From Maribacter sedimenticola (GTDB lineage: Bacteria > Bacteroidota > Bacteroidia > Flavobacteriales > Flavobacteriaceae), in contig NZ_FZNV01000007.1 in assembly GCF_900188415.1 (NCBI RefSeq), positions 90,910 to 154,909 on the forward strand: a stretch of DNA of 64,000 bases, in the 5' to 3' direction. A program made the position numbers and the translations under genes. Positions within the stretch are counted from its first letter, which is position 1, and every line of letters begins with the position of its first letter. The notes below the pieces were generated by a model. The model did not search any database. It worked only from the letters and a program-made list of their open reading frames with translations, and was not told the origin of the DNA. Below, piece by piece: positions 9,370 through 18,914 of this stretch.

Positions 9370-9441
9370 CTACAACAGTCCCGTACCTCTCTTAAAAAAG
9401 AAGTAAAAATAAAAACCGTTCCAGAAATATTTTTTTGTCAT
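9370..9441 (-). CDS. Aromatic-rich leader peptide of the pheA operon (attenuator ORF)
   Basis: A 23-codon ORF starts ATG at 9441 and ends TAG at 9370-9372. Residues 5-16 read YFWNGFYFYFFF, so ten of twelve are aromatic. The ORF has six Phe, three Tyr and one Trp codon in total, followed by KRGTGLL. It is the counterpart in design of E. coli pheL. Codons 20-22 contain CGGGACT (complement of 9377-9383), which can pair over seven positions, one of them G-U, with AGTTCCG in the 5' arm of the terminator at 9314-9344. A ribosome stalled on the Phe/Tyr run would leave this segment free to form an antiterminator. A ribosome at the stop codon would cover it and allow termination. The peptide itself probably has no other role. 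Confidence 0.82.
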   Translation of the reverse strand: MTKKYFWNGFYFYFFFKRGTGLL

Positions 9442-9529
9442 CACTTTTGTAATATGAGGCTAATGTAGTAATTATATTTAAAAATGGATGTTTTAGCTAT
9501 AATTTTTTTGAAATTTTGAATTTCTATCT

Positions 9530-9563
9530 CAAATATTCGAGGTTTTGTGTTAATTATCTACAA
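9530..9563 (-). promoter_or_regulatory. Candidate promoter of the aromatic operon leader
   Basis: On the minus strand TTG (complement of 9561-9563) and AATATTTG (complement of 9530-9537, seven of eight matches to TAnnTTTG) are separated by 23 bases. This fits Bacteroidota -33/-7 spacing. Transcription would start near 9523, giving a leader RNA of about 230 bases that includes the leader ORF and the attenuator. Confidence 0.4.
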
Positions 9564-9566
9564 TTT

Positions 9567-10064
9567 TTACCATTTAAATGCTAAACCTAATCCTGCTCCA
9601 TTAGTAATTGGTTCTATTCTAAATGTTGTTTGATCATCAAACTGTTTGTTATAAGTTAAGATTGCTCGCCTTCTAGATTTGCTAGCACTATTCATATAAA
9701 TAAGCCCCACTACAGCCCCAACTATACCTCCTGCCATGGGACCAACAGCATTTATTGCCTTATCCCGTTTGGATAATGATGGATCATCATTCAATAATTC
9801 AGATGTTGCCCAAAATACACCTACAAACTCACCTACTAAAGCAATACCTGCAACCACATCTTTTGTATTCGCCTTTTTCCAATGCGCATATACATCTTCA
9901 TTTTTAGAAAAAATACTTTTTACTTCTGCTTTGGTAATTTCCTTATCATCCTGGTAATATTCCATGCCCCACATAGTAGGAAACATTGTAATTTCCTGTG
10001 ATTTCACATTGGAGCAAACCAATATAACCAAGATTGAAAAGAGGTAGAACTTAATTAATTTCAT
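9567..10064 (-). CDS. Exported protein of unknown function
   Basis: The 165-residue protein has a signal peptide (MKLIKFYLFSILVILVCSN, cleavage probably after VKSQ). A hydrophobic glycine-rich segment, GPMAGGIVGAVVGLIYM, near residues 110-126 and a weaker hydrophobic stretch near 70-85 could be membrane hairpins. The end, GAGLGLAFKW, resembles the closing strand of outer-membrane proteins. I do not recognise a family. It is the second of two unrelated genes on the minus strand, 34 bases after the membrane protein at 10099. Confidence 0.6.
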   Translation of the reverse strand: MKLIKFYLFSILVILVCSNVKSQEITMFPTMWGMEYYQDDKEITKAEVKSIFSKNEDVYAHWKKANTKDVVAGIALVGEFVGVFWATSELLNDDPSLSKRDKAINAVGPMAGGIVGAVVGLIYMNSASKSRRRAILTYNKQFDDQTTFRIEPITNGAGLGLAFKW

Positions 10065-10098
10065 AAGTATCTATTTATTATTTAAAAAATTCAGAAAA

Positions 10099-11421
10099 TT
10101 AAGGAGCTGTCCTAGTATTGGGCTGAAAGTAAAATGGAATAGACCAATTATACTCCTTTATATCGCCTAATGTTTTAGTGACCATTATGGTATTCTCTCC
10201 TGACTTTAATAATTGTTTATCGATATACGTTACAATACCAAATTGACCTGAAACCGGATGATTCTTTTTCAAAATATTCATTGTCAACAATTCGCCGTTT
10301 AACTTTATAGCATGGTAATTTTCATAACATTTTAGATAAAACGCCCGTAGGCTCAAAGTATTATCATTTTGCGATAAACTTGCATCATCTTTATAGGTAC
10401 CACAGGTAGACTCCTGATAATTTCGCTCTTGTTGAAAAACCGGGATAAACAACCTAACAGTTTGGCCCTCAATTAAGTCCGATTGAATTTGAGGTGTCAA
10501 CAAAAATGATTTATCCGCACTTTGGTTTTCATAAAAACTTAAATACATTTGATCGGCATAATACCTATCTACGCCCAAAAGATAATATATGTTGGTATCC
10601 TTGATCTTAATTACGGATAAACAAATACCTGATACAAAAAACAACAAAACCAAACGTACCAACCATTTTTTCTTTTTAAAATTGGAACCGAACACCATAG
10701 AAACCTGTAAAATGTTCTTATATAACGGTCCATACAATAACATTGAAGCCAAGCGTACTATTTTGAAAGACCAGTTCTGCAACCATTCTATTTCCTTGAA
10801 CCTTTTTATGTTTCCGACAATGGTCAATATACTTTGCACGGTGACCAAGATTCCCAATAATAAGGCCGGAATCAAGAGAACATAAGCCGGTACATAGGAA
10901 GACAACAAATTAAACAGAAGTATATAACCACTGGCCAGTAAAGACATGTATGCATAGATTAACAAAATGGTAAATGCCGCGGAAAAAATAACACTGCACA
11001 GCTCATCAACCTTTTGTATGGTATCTTCTTGTCTGGGCAATACTTTTAATAATTTAGAGGTATAGATTTTTGAGTATGCACTATCTTCTATACTATAATC
11101 AGGAAAAACCGAATTCAGGCCAACCAATCCGATCCAATAGGCCCTTAACGAAAAATGAATAATGAACATGGAAACCAAAATACTCACGGCAAGTAAACCC
11201 ATGAACGAAATAAAATAACCGTATTCATATTGCTCCACGGGCAATAAATCTATAAATTTATTGGTGGCCCAATCTACCAACCCAAATAACTGAAACGTAC
11301 CAAAAATGGCAATTGCGGAGACTAACAGTTCTGCCTCCCAACTTTCATCCTTTAAACGCTGAAGCCAATTCCCATTTTTCATGTGTTCTGAAGGTGTAGT
11401 TTTATTGGTTGGTCGGTGCAT
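10099..11421 (-). CDS. Integral inner-membrane protein of unknown function
   Basis: The 440-residue protein has about six hydrophobic helices (roughly residues 32-50, 68-100, 145-170, 175-200, 225-240 and 255-272). A C-terminal soluble domain of about 165 residues follows, probably periplasmic. It contains two cysteines and ends in repeated beta-type strands (QFGIVTYIDKQLL, GENTIMVTKTL). No catalytic motif is apparent and I do not recognise the family. A downstream start at the second Met (residue 14, MKNGNWLQRL) is also possible. Confidence 0.65.
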   Translation of the reverse strand: MHRPTNKTTPSEHMKNGNWLQRLKDESWEAELLVSAIAIFGTFQLFGLVDWATNKFIDLLPVEQYEYGYFISFMGLLAVSILVSMFIIHFSLRAYWIGLVGLNSVFPDYSIEDSAYSKIYTSKLLKVLPRQEDTIQKVDELCSVIFSAAFTILLIYAYMSLLASGYILLFNLLSSYVPAYVLLIPALLLGILVTVQSILTIVGNIKRFKEIEWLQNWSFKIVRLASMLLYGPLYKNILQVSMVFGSNFKKKKWLVRLVLLFFVSGICLSVIKIKDTNIYYLLGVDRYYADQMYLSFYENQSADKSFLLTPQIQSDLIEGQTVRLFIPVFQQERNYQESTCGTYKDDASLSQNDNTLSLRAFYLKCYENYHAIKLNGELLTMNILKKNHPVSGQFGIVTYIDKQLLKSGENTIMVTKTLGDIKEYNWSIPFYFQPNTRTAP

Positions 11422-11488
11422 TTAAATCATCTTAAAATTCAATTAGACTAATATACCTTTTCTAATAGTCTTATGAAATTTTAAATAG

Positions 11489-12625
11489 TTAGGCTGATGG
11501 AGCATTCTCAAAAAAACATGCTATTACAGCATCCAATTCCTGTTGTATTTTTGGATCCGTACAGTTAATTAAAATTGAAAAAACCAATTGCTGGCCAGGG
11601 TACACAAAGAAATTGGCATACCCGCCTACCCCGTTTCCTACATGCCCAAAAAATGTTCTGCCCCTTACATCTTCACTTACTTGCCAACCCAAACCATAAA
11701 ATGTAGAATTACCCTGAACGCTTTGCGCAGTTAAAAACTGGCTCAACAGCCCCTCATCAACCATAACTTTTTTATCCAGGAACGCCTGTCCAAATTTTGC
11801 AATGTCCGTAGAAGTGGACAAATAGCCACCGCCCGCCAATTTGTAGAAATTATCTACGGGTATCGCTTTTCTAAATCCTGCCCTATCTTTTGTATAAAAG
11901 GTGGTTACCAAGTCTTGATGTTTTAATTTAGCAATAGAATTAACATTATTGCCAGTTTCATTTTGACCGCGTTCCGGATGACCTATTGGCGTATATGTGT
12001 TCAGCATACCTAAAGGGTCCAAAACCTTTTTTTGTACATATTCCTCAAAGGGAATTCCACTGGCCCGTTGCATGGCGGCAGCGATCATGACCCAATCAAA
12101 ACTATTGTACAGATAATCGGTTCCCGGTTCATAAACCAATGGATCCAACTTAAAAATTTCCAAGCCTTTGGGTATGGTTAGTGGTTGGTTTAACCCATAC
12201 TCCTTTCCTTTATACGCCCTAATCCCAGCTGTATGCCCTGCCAATTGCCGTATGGTAAAATCCCATTTCTTTTTAGGATAGTCAGGAACATAGGTGTAAA
12301 AAGATTCATCTAAACTTAGCTTCCCTTCTTGAACCATATGGGCCAATGCCGTTGCAGCAATAGGTTTGGATACACTGGCTATTCTAAAAATTGAAGTTTT
12401 GGGGTCTATAAGGCGCTTACTTTCCAAATCTGCATACCCATATCCTTTTTCAAAAATTGTTTTCCCTTCTTTAATTACCGAAATGGAAATACCTGGAACC
12501 TTTTTTTCCAGTATCAATCTCTGTAGTAAATAATCTGCCTTGACCATTCCGGTCAAATTTCTATCTTCCCCTAAAACCCTCTTGGCGGCAAATACATTTT
12601 TAATATATCTAAGGATCGGGTTCAT
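11489..12625 (-). CDS. Serine hydrolase of the beta-lactamase / D-Ala-D-Ala peptidase family
   Basis: This 378-residue protein has the class C-like fold signatures. The nucleophile motif SVSK is at residues 84-87, a YNS motif (LYNSFDWVM) is near residue 172 and GHVGNG near 335 fills the third KTG-like position. Members act as esterases, peptidases or transpeptidases, and true beta-lactam resistance is not implied. There is no clear signal peptide, unusual for this family, though a short N-terminal hydrophobic stretch exists. Its start overlaps the DUF2807 lipoprotein gene by four bases, so the two are co-translated. Confidence 0.85.
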   Translation of the reverse strand: MNPILRYIKNVFAAKRVLGEDRNLTGMVKADYLLQRLILEKKVPGISISVIKEGKTIFEKGYGYADLESKRLIDPKTSIFRIASVSKPIAATALAHMVQEGKLSLDESFYTYVPDYPKKKWDFTIRQLAGHTAGIRAYKGKEYGLNQPLTIPKGLEIFKLDPLVYEPGTDYLYNSFDWVMIAAAMQRASGIPFEEYVQKKVLDPLGMLNTYTPIGHPERGQNETGNNVNSIAKLKHQDLVTTFYTKDRAGFRKAIPVDNFYKLAGGGYLSTSTDIAKFGQAFLDKKVMVDEGLLSQFLTAQSVQGNSTFYGLGWQVSEDVRGRTFFGHVGNGVGGYANFFVYPGQQLVFSILINCTDPKIQQELDAVIACFFENAPSA

Positions 12626-13425
12626 TCCACGAATATCAATCGTCCGTTATACAATTCTTCCACATCTACGGATGCCGGTCTGTTATAACTAAGCACATCG
12701 CCCGTACCCCTAATTACACCATTTAAACTTGTTTGGGGGTTTACCCGTATATCGTTGGTTCCCCTATGGTTAAAATTAACACGACCTGCCGTTAATTCTT
12801 CCGCTTCAATTCTAGAATCACCGGCCGCTATATTAATATTCAGACTTTCCACAACACCCGCTAATTTAAAATAGGCAATACCGTTTACAGTAATACCGAG
12901 CGATGTTACATTTAAGTCCAACACAAACTCCCCATCCGTTGTTTCGGCATCCGGCACCGTAAAACTTTCCGACAAAAGACTTAGGCTATCAAAGTCCAAT
13001 ACCCCGTCCGATCGTATAGGAAATCCCGTACTACTTCTAATTTCGGTTAAATTGGGGGTGGTCACATATATTAACGTAATTCCGTAATCACGCACGTAAT
13101 TACAATCATTGGTATCACTAAGCAGCAAGCGACCATCCTCAACAGTGGCAGCAACTTCATTTCTTAAATTTTCGCCTGTTTCTATTTCCACTTTTTGAGT
13201 AGAGCCCTGTTTTATAATCAAGGTTACGTTCTCATAAACAGTGATCTTTGTAAACTCAGGCACTATAACCTCATCCTTTACAATCTCCCCGGTATCCTGA
13301 AAACAATCTGAAGCATTTTCAGAATCGCAAGAAATAGTTAGGACCATTAAAATTCCTGACAGGATAAAAAGGACTGGATTTCGCCCGATCAGACAACTAA
13401 GTGGATTTTTTATCAATTTTACCAT
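12622..13425 (-). CDS. DUF2807 lipoprotein (head GIN domain)
   Basis: The 267-residue protein carries a lipoprotein signal ending LTISC (Cys near residue 33). The mature part is a right-handed beta-helix-like DUF2807 domain. It starts with [20 protein letters not shown], the usual entry motif, and ends in short repeating strands ([14 protein letters not shown]). Such proteins are periplasmic or surface adhesion-like modules of unknown biochemical role. It begins one base after the lipid A deacylase gene and overlaps the serine hydrolase, suggesting a three-gene envelope operon. Confidence 0.88.
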   Translation of the reverse strand: MVKLIKNPLSCLIGRNPVLFILSGILMVLTISCDSENASDCFQDTGEIVKDEVIVPEFTKITVYENVTLIIKQGSTQKVEIETGENLRNEVAATVEDGRLLLSDTNDCNYVRDYGITLIYVTTPNLTEIRSSTGFPIRSDGVLDFDSLSLLSESFTVPDAETTDGEFVLDLNVTSLGITVNGIAYFKLAGVVESLNINIAAGDSRIEAEELTAGRVNFNHRGTNDIRVNPQTSLNGVIRGTGDVLSYNRPASVDVEELYNGRLIFVE

Positions 13426-13426
13426 C

Positions 13427-14524
13427 TTACATTCTTATTCCTATACCAAATTCAACGGCCTCTGCTTTTGCTCCGTGCGACTTTAAGGTCATTGCACCAA
13501 ATACTTTGTTTCCAAAATAACGTTTTAAGCCTATACGGTTGTACATGCGCCCTTCAAAATCAAAAGGGTAATACACATAGTAGCCCAATTGTGCTATGAC
13601 AGATAGTTTATTAATGAAAAGTTCATGCCCAATAAACATACCTACCCTTTTATAATCATCGTTGGCCGCAACATTATTTTCTGGAAACGCAATACTTTGA
13701 AAACGTATCAATTCTTTTAAAAAATTGGAGAAATATGCATCTACGCCTAATTGTATAGCACTTTTTCTTCCTAATCTTTTATCTGCGTATGCAGATAGGA
13801 CTACAAAACCGTATTGACCGGAATCAATAACGTCACTCTCATTAATTCCTGACCGCAATGCCAGATTAAAACGTAACGGCTCTGTCATTTTTTCTTTTTC
13901 CCTGTATACATATTCCAGTTCCTTTCCACCATCAAGATCATACACAAAACCTGCATTGAACGCCAATGTATTGGTAGAGGTATTGGGTGCCCTAAAATTG
14001 GCATTTGAGTAATGGATCAATGAAATACCTGCCTTAAACCCTAATCCGGCCACAATATTCTCTTTATGGAAATTGAACATTAAATAGGTTGAACTTAAAA
14101 AATCAGAGCCATAGGCGTTGTTCCTGAAATTGGTCTGTTTATCATAGGGGTTGGTGGCATAGGCGATGCCCTGACCAACCCTTAATTGTACATTTCTCCT
14201 AAAAAAATAAAAGTTATAGTGCGCGTATAGCCCAAAGGCATCACCCAACGTTTGGTTATTGGAATTTTGATAGATAAAGGAATAACCTAAATCTGGATAA
14301 TTATACAGTTCTTCCCATTCTTCCGCACCGTACGTTTTACGGTTATAACTTAAAATAACCCCGGCAGGGTGCGATGTTATTAAATGTGATATATCTGGAT
14401 TGTGCAGTATGATGGAACCATAGAATTGGTTGGCATCAAGCGTGTACTTCTTTTTCTCAGCACCTTCTTGCGCAAAACAAAAACTTACCGATAACATTAC
14501 AATAAATAGAAACTTAAAATTCAT
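13427..14524 (-). CDS. PagL-like acyloxyacyl hydrolase (lipid A deacylase family)
   Basis: The 365-residue protein has a signal peptide (ends SFCFAQ) and a beta-barrel pattern. The motif HYSNANF near residue 180, followed by PNTSTNT, fits the catalytic His-Ser region of PagL, which removes a fatty acid from position 3 of lipid A in the outer membrane. [11 protein letters not shown] and [12 protein letters not shown] are typical of the longer flavobacterial version. I place the start at the ATG at 14524; a TTG nine bases further upstream lies in a T-rich stretch and is less likely. Deacylase activity is inferred from the family. Confidence 0.78.
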   Translation of the reverse strand: MNFKFLFIVMLSVSFCFAQEGAEKKKYTLDANQFYGSIILHNPDISHLITSHPAGVILSYNRKTYGAEEWEELYNYPDLGYSFIYQNSNNQTLGDAFGLYAHYNFYFFRRNVQLRVGQGIAYATNPYDKQTNFRNNAYGSDFLSSTYLMFNFHKENIVAGLGFKAGISLIHYSNANFRAPNTSTNTLAFNAGFVYDLDGGKELEYVYREKEKMTEPLRFNLALRSGINESDVIDSGQYGFVVLSAYADKRLGRKSAIQLGVDAYFSNFLKELIRFQSIAFPENNVAANDDYKRVGMFIGHELFINKLSVIAQLGYYVYYPFDFEGRMYNRIGLKRYFGNKVFGAMTLKSHGAKAEAVEFGIGIRM

Positions 14525-14544
14525 TGTGGGCAAAAATAGTTATA

Positions 14545-14628
14545 AGAATTAAGTACGAAGTATTACGTAGTAAGTATTATCCTTATCGGACACATTGTAC
14601 TTAAATTCTCTACTTAATACTTTTTTAA
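14545..14628. repeat. Degenerate GTACTT-type simple repeats
   Basis: Two blocks of short imperfect direct repeats (AAGTACGAAGTATTACGTAG and TTGTACTTAAATTCTC) fill the gap between metF and the lipid A deacylase gene. A similar block occurs at 30173-30202. They resemble the short-period repeats seen elsewhere in this window and encode nothing obvious. Confidence 0.4.
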
Positions 14629-14632
14629 ACCT

Positions 14633-15586
14633 TTAAAAAAGTGCTTCTGCTATTGCCTTTATATTATCGGATTTACCCATTGAGTAATAATGCAATACAG
14701 GTACCCCTGCCGCCTTCAACTCTTTAGATTGTTGAATGGCCCATTCTATACCCACGGCACGCACATCCTTATTTGTTGCACATTGATCTACGGCCTCTAT
14801 AAGATCTTGGGGCAAATCTATCCTGAATACCTGTGGCAATAATTGCAGATGCCTTTTTACCGCAATTGGTTTTATACCTGGAATAATTGGCACATTAATA
14901 CCTAAATTCCTTGCCGCCTCTACAAACTCAAAATACTTTTTGTTATCAAAGAACATTTGTGTTACCACATAATCTGCCCCGGCATCTACCTTTTCCTTCA
15001 ACCTTTTTAAATCTGATTGTAAGGATGGAGATTCCAAATGCTTTTCAGGATAACCTGCAACACCTATACAAAACTCACTAGAATGTTCAGCTTCAACAGT
15101 TTCGTGCAGATACTTGCCTTTATTCAGGTTTTGAATCTGTTCTACCAGCTCAATGGCATAGGAATGCCCACCATGGGTAGGCTCAAAATATTTTTGTTCA
15201 CTACGGGCATCACCGCGCAAGGCCATTACATTCTCAATGCCTAGATAATGGCAGTCTACCAACATATATTCGGTTTCCTCCTTGGTAAAGCCACCGCAAA
15301 TAACATGTGGTACCGTATCAACATTGTACTTATGCTGAATAGAAGCACAGATACCTACCGTCCCCGGCCTCATGCGCGTGGTCTTTTTATCCAATAACCC
15401 TTCTTTCTGGACATAAACGGTTTCCTCACGCGATGTGGTCACATCTATGAACGGCGGATTAAATTCCATTAAAGGATCAATATTGTTATACAATTCCTGA
15501 ATATTTTTCCCTTTTACCGGTGGTACGATCTCAAAAGAGAAAAGTGTTTTTCCCTTTGCATTGGTGATATGGTCTGTAACTTTCAT
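14633..15586 (-). CDS. metF: 5,10-methylenetetrahydrofolate reductase
   Basis: The 317-residue TIM-barrel flavoprotein reduces methylenetetrahydrofolate to 5-methyltetrahydrofolate, the methyl donor for MetH. Visible family features are FSFEIVPP near residue 17 (catalytic Glu), MALRGDA near 140 and DYVVTQMFFD near residue 210. It is about 20 residues longer than E. coli MetF, as usual in Bacteroidota. It is the last gene of the SAM-riboswitch-controlled methionine operon, separated from metH by a 177-base gap that holds a dispersed repeat. Confidence 0.96.
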   Translation of the reverse strand: MKVTDHITNAKGKTLFSFEIVPPVKGKNIQELYNNIDPLMEFNPPFIDVTTSREETVYVQKEGLLDKKTTRMRPGTVGICASIQHKYNVDTVPHVICGGFTKEETEYMLVDCHYLGIENVMALRGDARSEQKYFEPTHGGHSYAIELVEQIQNLNKGKYLHETVEAEHSSEFCIGVAGYPEKHLESPSLQSDLKRLKEKVDAGADYVVTQMFFDNKKYFEFVEAARNLGINVPIIPGIKPIAVKRHLQLLPQVFRIDLPQDLIEAVDQCATNKDVRAVGIEWAIQQSKELKAAGVPVLHYYSMGKSDNIKAIAEALF

Positions 15587-15652
15587 TCTAATTTAAGTTG
15601 GTCGGTTTATATGTAATCGACTTTTCTTTTAAACTTTTACTTTATTTCCTTT

Positions 15653-15762
15653 TGGGCGTTCGGGCGGGCTTTACGCTATATTTTTTCTATTTGATCAAAC
15701 ATTTAAACTTGACCCGGACTTCGTTCAAAAATAGAAAAAGATGCCGCTGCAATCCCTAACGC
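15653..15762. repeat. Dispersed flavobacterial intergenic repeat (palindromic, degenerate)
   Basis: The gap between metH and metF begins with TGGGCGTTCGGGCGGGCTTT and ends with CCGCTGCAATCCCTAACGC. The outer GCGTT/AACGC pair and the inner TTTTTTCTATTTGA / TTCAAAAATAGAAAAA pair are inverted, so the whole can fold on itself. I recall very similar GGGCGT...CGCTGCAATCCCTAACGC elements scattered through flavobacterial genomes. This looks like a shortened copy. It could act as a stabilising or attenuating hairpin inside the operon. Confidence 0.55.
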
Positions 15763-15763
15763 A

Positions 15764-18520
15764 TTAGTCCACTATATTTGGCGCAAGCCATTTTTCCGCT
15801 TCTTCAAACGAAATCCCCTTTCGTTCCGCAAAATCCTTTACCTGATCTTCCTTAATCTTTCCAAGTCCAAAATAGCGGGCCTGCGGGTTACCAAAATAAT
15901 ACCCGCTTACAGATGCCGCAGGCCACATGGCAAGACTATCCGTCAATTCCACACCTATGGTTTCCTTTACTTTAAGAACATCCCAAATGGTCAATTTCTC
16001 CAAGTGATCGGGACAGGCAGGGTAACCAGGCGCAGGACGAATACCCTTATAAGACTCCTTGATTAAATCTTCATTGCTCAAATCCTCATTGGCAGCATAA
16101 CCCCAATGTTTGGTCCTTACCTCTTTATGCAAATACTCGGCAAATGCTTCGGCCAAACGATCCGCCAAAGCTTTTACCATGATGGAGTTATAATCATCCA
16201 GATCTTTCTCATACTGTGCCGCCAATTCTGCCGTTCCAAAACCTGTGGATACACAGAAACAACCTATGTAGTCTTGTTTCCCAGATTCTTTTGGAGCAAT
16301 AAAATCTGCCAAGGCATAATCCGCAACCCCTTCCCTACGTTCTAATTGTTGACGAAGGGTACGGAAAGTATGGTTCTCATCCGCTACGGCTCCGCTAAGC
16401 GACCCAGTATTCCCATCTAAACTTGAACTAGTATCAACTAAAATATCATCGTCATTAATAGAGTTCGCAGGGAACAGTCCAAAAATACCTTTAGCCTTTA
16501 ATTTCTTTTCGGAAATTATCTTGTTCAGCATCTCTTGAGCGTCTGCGAATAAATCGGTTGCTTGTTCCCCAACAACCTCATCGGTCAATATTGCCGGGTA
16601 TTTACCATGCAGTTCCCAACTTCTGAAGAAGGGAGTCCAATCTATATAGGGTACCAAAAGATTCAGATCTAAATCTTCGATCACCTGAATACCCAATTTG
16701 TTCGGCTTTACAATTTCAGAAGTTTTCCAATCTATTTTAAACTTATTTCTCCGTGCCGCAGAAATTGGCTTATATGTTTTACTAGATGAACGGTTCAAGA
16801 ACTTTTCCCTAAACACACCATAATCATCTTTTATACTTTTCTTATAGCTTGTAGATGTTTCTTTCTGCAATAAATCGCCCACCACGGTTACCGCTCTAGA
16901 AGCATCGTTTACATGAACGACCGCCTCTTTGTATTGTGGATCAATCTTTACCGCGGTATGCGCCTTACTGGTCGTTGCACCACCGATCAACAACGGAATC
17001 TTGAAATTTTTACGTTCCATTTCCTTTGCCAAGTGCACCATTTCATCCAATGACGGCGTAATTAATCCGCTAAGCCCTATAATATCTACATTATGCTCAA
17101 TGGCTGCCGCAATAATTTTTTCCGGTGGCACCATTACGCCTAGATCAACGATTTCATAATTATTGCACGCCAGTACTACACCTACAATATTTTTACCGAT
17201 ATCATGAACATCTCCCTTTACGGTTGCCATTAATATCTTACCGGCATTATCGGTATCCCCTATTTGAGGATTCAACAACTTTTCTTCTTCAATATAGGGT
17301 AACAAATAAGCTACCGCCTTCTTCATCACTCGGGCAGACTTTACCACCTGCGGCAAGAACATTTTTCCGCTACCGAATAAATCGCCCACCACATTCATAC
17401 CCGTCATTAGGTTGCCCTCAATAACTTCAATTGGTTTATTGGCAGCCAATCTGGCTTCTTCAACATCTTCAATAATATATTGATCTATACCTTTTACCAA
17501 GGCACGGGTAATACGCTCTTGTAAAGGTTCTTCTCGCCACGATAGATCTATTTTACTTTCCTTGGTTTTACCAACTACAGATTCGGCAAAATCCAGCAAA
17601 CGCTCCGTTGCATCATCTCTTCTATTTAAGATAACGTCTTCTACATGCTCCAATAAATCTTTAGGAATATCATCATACACCTCTAGCATACTCGGATTTA
17701 CAATACCCATGTTCATACCCGCTTTTATAGCGTGGTACAAGAAGACCGAGTGCATAGCCTCACGCACCGGGTTATTGCCCCTAAATGAAAACGAAACATT
17801 ACTAACTCCACCACTTACACTGGCATGTGGCAAGTTTTCACGCACCCATCTTGTAGCTTCAATAAAATCGACAGCATTTAATTTATGCTCATCCATTCCC
17901 GTTGCTACTGGAAAAATATTTAAATCGAAAATGATATCCTCTGGCGCAAAGTTTACCTTGTTCACCAAAACATCATACGAACGTTTTGCTATTTCAATTC
18001 TACGGTCATAATTATCTGCCTGACCCACCTCATCAAAAGCCATAACGATTACCGCGGCACCATATCTTTTTATGAGTTTGGCGTGGTGTATAAATTGTTC
18101 TTCGCCCTCTTTTAAGCTAATGGAATTTACCACACATTTACCTTGAACAACTTGCAGACCGGCTTCAATGATTTCCCATTTAGAACTGTCGATCATAATT
18201 GGCACACGAGAAATATCCGGCTCCGATATAACAAGGTTTAAAAATTTCACCATGGCCTGTTTACCATCGATCAATCCGTCATCCATGTTAATATCAATAA
18301 CCTGGGCACCATTTTCAACCTGCTCCCTAGCCACTGCCAATGCCTCTTCAAACTTTTCCTCTTTTACTAAACGAAGAAACTTTTTTGAACCCGCAACGTT
18401 TGTTCGCTCACCAACGTTTATGAAGTTCGTTTCTGGGGTAACAATTAGGGGTTCTAGGCCGCTAAGCTTTAGAAAACGTTGTTCGTTATTCGTTGTTCGT
18501 TGTTCGTTCTCTTTACTCAT
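15764..18520 (-). CDS. metH: Cobalamin-dependent methionine synthase, folate/B12/activation domains
   Basis: The 918-residue protein is the C-terminal part of a split MetH. The pterin-binding barrel spans about residues 20-285 ([14 protein letters not shown]), the cobalamin module about 350-560 with [11 protein letters not shown] (His is the lower cobalt ligand), and the AdoMet activation domain the last about 330 residues with [14 protein letters not shown]. It works with the separately encoded homocysteine domain at 18915-19919. Residues 5-15 ([11 protein letters not shown]) are encoded by a GTTCGTT-type simple repeat that has invaded the N-terminus. Its ATG overlaps the four-helix-bundle gene by four bases. 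Confidence 0.96.
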   Translation of the reverse strand: MSKENEQRTTNNEQRFLKLSGLEPLIVTPETNFINVGERTNVAGSKKFLRLVKEEKFEEALAVAREQVENGAQVIDINMDDGLIDGKQAMVKFLNLVISEPDISRVPIMIDSSKWEIIEAGLQVVQGKCVVNSISLKEGEEQFIHHAKLIKRYGAAVIVMAFDEVGQADNYDRRIEIAKRSYDVLVNKVNFAPEDIIFDLNIFPVATGMDEHKLNAVDFIEATRWVRENLPHASVSGGVSNVSFSFRGNNPVREAMHSVFLYHAIKAGMNMGIVNPSMLEVYDDIPKDLLEHVEDVILNRRDDATERLLDFAESVVGKTKESKIDLSWREEPLQERITRALVKGIDQYIIEDVEEARLAANKPIEVIEGNLMTGMNVVGDLFGSGKMFLPQVVKSARVMKKAVAYLLPYIEEEKLLNPQIGDTDNAGKILMATVKGDVHDIGKNIVGVVLACNNYEIVDLGVMVPPEKIIAAAIEHNVDIIGLSGLITPSLDEMVHLAKEMERKNFKIPLLIGGATTSKAHTAVKIDPQYKEAVVHVNDASRAVTVVGDLLQKETSTSYKKSIKDDYGVFREKFLNRSSSKTYKPISAARRNKFKIDWKTSEIVKPNKLGIQVIEDLDLNLLVPYIDWTPFFRSWELHGKYPAILTDEVVGEQATDLFADAQEMLNKIISEKKLKAKGIFGLFPANSINDDDILVDTSSSLDGNTGSLSGAVADENHTFRTLRQQLERREGVADYALADFIAPKESGKQDYIGCFCVSTGFGTAELAAQYEKDLDDYNSIMVKALADRLAEAFAEYLHKEVRTKHWGYAANEDLSNEDLIKESYKGIRPAPGYPACPDHLEKLTIWDVLKVKETIGVELTDSLAMWPAASVSGYYFGNPQARYFGLGKIKEDQVKDFAERKGISFEEAEKWLAPNIVD
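18477..18511. repeat. GTTCGTT simple repeat inside the metH N-terminus
   Basis: Four to five imperfect copies of GTTGTTCGTT and GTTATTCGTT occur in a row within codons 4-15 of metH. Related blocks lie at 25699-25732, 25751-25775, 35482-35506 and 37131-37180. Confidence 0.7.
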
Positions 18521-18864
18521 AACTTCTTGTGATAATTTATGAATCCGTTCAACAACTTTTTCACTCTTTCTATTTCTTTTAAAACGATATCTGTATCTGA
18601 AATATAATTTAAATCTCCTGCTAAAATCAACTGGGTTTCCAACTCGAATAAGGAGCCTCTAGCAATATGTAAAAAATGAATTGTTTCTTTATTGGATTGT
18701 CTTCCACAACCTTCAGCAATATTTGAAGGAACAGATATAACACATCTTCTAACCTGTGAGGTTAAAGAAAATTGCTCATCTTGTGGAAAGGACTTCGTCA
18801 AAACATATACTGTTTTCACCAACATCCTAGCCTGCACCCAAATATCTAATTCTTTATAATCCAT
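18517..18864 (-). CDS. Four-helix-bundle protein (S23 / 23S rRNA intervening-sequence family)
   Basis: This protein of about 115 residues matches the four-helix-bundle family first known from ORFs in 23S rRNA intervening sequences and related to diversity-generating retroelement accessory proteins. Diagnostic segments are the early [15 protein letters not shown] helix, [19 protein letters not shown] and [16 protein letters not shown] choose ATG 18864 (MDYKELDIW); thirteen extra in-frame codons upstream look like repeat-derived leader. Function is unknown, possibly nucleic-acid binding. It sits exactly between the two halves of metH, overlapping the downstream half by four bases, and so is transcribed with them. 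Confidence 0.88.
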   Translation of the reverse strand: MDYKELDIWVQARMLVKTVYVLTKSFPQDEQFSLTSQVRRCVISVPSNIAEGCGRQSNKETIHFLHIARGSLFELETQLILAGDLNYISDTDIVLKEIERVKKLLNGFINYHKKL

Positions 18865-18914
18865 ATCATATTTAAAAAACCACGATAAACCATTAACGAG
18901 CAACGAAAAACGAT

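Noticed and set aside
9335..9425. Alternative antiterminator pairing TGGAAC (leader codons 7-8) with GTTCCG of the terminator arm
   Set aside because: Six pairs are possible, but that segment would be inside or behind a ribosome stalled on the Phe codons, so the pairing at codons 20-22 fits better.
17125..18011. Plus-strand open frames opposite metH (for example 17562-18011)
   Set aside because: Antisense shadows of a highly conserved enzyme gene without start context or recognisable domains.
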